A stretch of DNA of 7,367 nt. It comes from an uncultured bacterium (GTDB lineage Bacteria > Verrucomicrobiota > Kiritimatiellia > CAIKKV01). The translations under genes were made by a program, and so were the position numbers. Location: NCBI GenBank assembly GCA_903828035.1, contig CAIKKV010000383.1, positions 1 through 7,367 on the forward strand, in the 5' to 3' direction. Positions 6,231 through 7,367 of this stretch are shown here, piece by piece; position 1 is the stretch's first letter, and each line of letters opens with the position of its first letter. The notes beneath the pieces were generated by a model that did no database searches, was not told where the DNA came from, and saw only the letters and a program-made list of their open reading frames with translations.

Positions 6231-7103
6231 CTAATTTCTCACCGTGGACAGGACCGCCTTGGAGACGGGGCGGTTCTCCGTGATGACCGGGGTGTTGCGG
6301 GTGCGCCAGATGTGGCGCTTGGCCAGGGCCGCCATCCGGTAGCCGCGGGTCCAGAACAGGAGCATGTCCAGCCGCTGGGCCGCCAGGAAGAAGGGATAGG
6401 CCAGGGTATAGGTCCGCTTGATCCGGACGGCGCTGTCGGAGCGGATCCGGGCGCTTCCGATGGTGCGCTGGACCAGCAGGTCGACCAGGGTCATGAAAAA
6501 GCGGGAATAGGGCCGCAATTGCTGGACGTCGAACCCGTCCTTGAGCAGCAGGAAGAGCGCCTTGTCCGAATAGCCGGGCCGGAAGACGCCATTCGCATAA
6601 TAGGCCGGTATTTGCCTCTGCAGCGGCCGAAGCCCGGAAAACGGCCGCGCGTGGTGCACGTCCAGGACCAGGCGGCCGGCCGGCTTGAGCACCCGGTGCA
6701 ATTCGGCCACCAGCAGGTCGAAATCGGTAATCCGGGAAAGCAGGTCCCCGAGGACAACCGCGTCGAAGTGCTTGTCGGGAAACGGCAGCGGCAGGCCGGT
6801 GAAAACGGCCGCCTTGTCGCCCATGAACCGCCGGCGCGCCTCGGCCGAGGATTCCGTGGGAGCCAGGCTGAACCAGACTCCTCCGCCGTGGGTCAGCCAA
6901 TAGGCCACCGAGGCCTCGCCGCCGCTCAGGTCCAGGCACTGGCTCTGCCGGGTGGGGCCCAGCAGGCGGAGCAGTTCCCGGGTCCGGACCTGCCCCGGCA
7001 CCGCTTTCCGGAAAACATCGAGGGAATAGTCGGTCTCATCCGGGCTGAGGCTGAAATTCAACGTCTCGGCCGAAGCCGACTGAGCTGAGGCAAGCGGTTC
7101 CAT
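6231..7103 (-). CDS. Class I SAM-dependent methyltransferase-like protein, substrate unknown
   Basis: A 290-residue protein, probably cytosolic. Residues 52-150 look like the Rossmann core of small-molecule or glycan methyltransferases (Methyltransf_11/25-like). Motif I is at 56-70 (CLDLSGGEASVAYWL), LPLPFPDKHFDAVVLGDLLSRI (104-125) covers the PF-x-D-x-x-FD-V region, and ELHRVLKPAGRLVLDVH (134-150) is the classic 'RVLKPGG' motif. Motif I reads LSGGEAS instead of the usual VGCGxGx, and the acidic residue expected at the end of the second strand is not obvious (GGGVWFSLAP, 73-82). SAM binding may thus be weakened or altered. The C-terminal 120 residues are basic and partly hydrophobic (FFMTLVDLLV, 202-211; AYPFFLAAQRLDMLLFW, 235-251), suggesting membrane association. 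The ATG at 7103 has AGGA 9 bases upstream. The stop is 93 bases before rpmH and on the same strand, but rpmH has its own promoter, so they are probably separate units. No specific partner is visible. Confidence 0.82.
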   Translation of the reverse strand: MEPLASAQSASAETLNFSLSPDETDYSLDVFRKAVPGQVRTRELLRLLGPTRQSQCLDLSGGEASVAYWLTHGGGVWFSLAPTESSAEARRRFMGDKAAVFTGLPLPFPDKHFDAVVLGDLLSRITDFDLLVAELHRVLKPAGRLVLDVHHARPFSGLRPLQRQIPAYYANGVFRPGYSDKALFLLLKDGFDVQQLRPYSRFFMTLVDLLVQRTIGSARIRSDSAVRIKRTYTLAYPFFLAAQRLDMLLFWTRGYRMAALAKRHIWRTRNTPVITENRPVSKAVLSTVRN

Positions 7104-7111
7104 ATCCGCTT

Positions 7112-7139
7112 ATCCTAACAAACTGCCGGTGTTTGCCAA
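7112..7139 (-). promoter_or_regulatory. Candidate extended -10 promoter of the methyltransferase gene
   Basis: On the - strand TTGGCA (7139-7134; 5 of 6 to consensus) lies 16 bases before TAGGAT (7117-7112), which has TG one base ahead (TGTTAGGAT). The layout and spacing match those seen before rpmH. The -10 ends only 8 bases before the ATG at 7103, so a transcript would start at or within one or two bases of the start codon. The AGGA that looks like a ribosome binding site lies inside this -10. One of the two readings may be wrong. Confidence 0.4.
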
Positions 7140-7206
7140 GGCTGAAGAAATAGCCCTGGTCCGCATCTATAGCGTGTGAACGGAGAGGTAAGTGTCTGTC
7201 TGGCGG

Positions 7207-7362
7207 GGTTGTGGCGTTTCGGGCGTTCCCCGGCGGGTGCTTTTGCGCGCTAAGGGCTTCAGGCTGGATGGGCCGGGCCCACAAGGCCACGTCCCATCGC
7301 CTTCAGCCCTTATCATCGCAAAATCACCTCGTCGTGGTCCGCCTGATCGAAACGCCACAACC
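7207..7362. repeat. Long nested imperfect palindrome (MITE- or REP-like)
   Basis: The 15-base ends GGTTGTGGCGTTTCG (7207-7221) and CGAAACGCCACAACC (7348-7362) are perfect reverse complements 126 bases apart. Inside, GGTGCTTTTGCG (7236-7247) pairs with CGCAAAATCACC (7317-7328) at 11 of 12 positions. TAAGGGCT (7251-7258) pairs with AGCCCTTA (7305-7312), AGGC (7261-7264) with GCCT (7299-7302), and GATGGG (7267-7272) with CCCATC (7293-7298). The tip holds GGCC (7276-7279) and GGCC (7285-7288) around a 5-base loop. All pairs are in register, so the whole 156 bases fold into one long rod. There is no credible coding frame or transposase. It may be a non-autonomous mobile palindrome or a structured RNA. 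It lies upstream of the methyltransferase promoter and close to the window end. Confidence 0.75.
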
Positions 7363-7367
7363 GAGAG

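Noticed and set aside
7104..7206. Replication origin with DnaA boxes
   Set aside because: No TTATCCACA-like sites were found here or elsewhere in the window.
7036..7358. 63- and 84-codon - strand open frames near the right end
   Set aside because: They lie mostly within the 156-base palindrome and its flank, with no motif. The pairing explains the sequence better than coding.
1..7367. CRISPR array, tRNA or rRNA genes, phage or defence genes
   Set aside because: I saw no regularly spaced direct repeats, no cloverleaf-like sequence with a T-loop signature, and no integrase, toxin, nuclease or similar gene.

Overview
This is a GC-rich bacterial chromosomal segment, mostly housekeeping. It has eight protein-coding genes. 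One oxidoreductase gene lies on the + strand. The other seven lie on the - strand and are read from the right end towards the middle. YidC carries a large N-terminal periplasmic domain, so the cell is a diderm (Gram-negative-type) bacterium. The gene order, the GC-rich coding style and the palindromic dispersed repeats between genes would fit an environmental lineage such as the Verrucomicrobiota/Kiritimatiellota (PVC) group. That placement is a low-confidence inference; no rRNA or lineage marker is present.

Layout, left to right. Positions 1-228 hold a palindromic repeat (1-84), then a plausible sigma70-type promoter with a small palindrome between its -35 and -10. Positions 229-1449 (+) encode a Gfo/Idh/MocA-family NAD(P)-dependent oxidoreductase of unknown substrate. 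Positions 1450-1757, between convergent genes, contain no gene but several hairpin-forming repeats. Positions 1758-6137 (-) form a compact run, in transcription order rpmH (L34), rnpA (RNase P protein), yidD, yidC, plsY, gpsA. Neighbouring genes overlap by 4 bases (rnpA/yidD and plsY/gpsA) or are separated by at most a few tens of bases. rpmH is too short to be caught by a simple ORF scan but is unambiguous. Positions 6231-7103 (-) encode a class I SAM-dependent methyltransferase-like protein with a degenerate glycine motif. Positions 7104-7367 hold its probable promoter and a 156-base imperfect palindrome (7207-7362).

The six-gene run joins the ancient rpmH-rnpA-yidD-yidC block (translation, tRNA maturation, membrane protein insertion) to the last cytosolic and first membrane steps of phospholipid synthesis. 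GpsA makes sn-glycerol-3-phosphate and PlsY acylates it to lysophosphatidic acid. The protein-insertion machinery and the lipid supply for the same membrane may therefore be co-transcribed from the promoter ahead of rpmH. dnaA and oriC, often next to rpmH, are not in the window.

I found no convincing undescribed multi-gene system. The items most worth following up are the non-coding palindromes at both ends and in the middle, the yidC-plsY-gpsA linkage, the possible leaderless start of the methyltransferase, and its altered SAM-binding motif.
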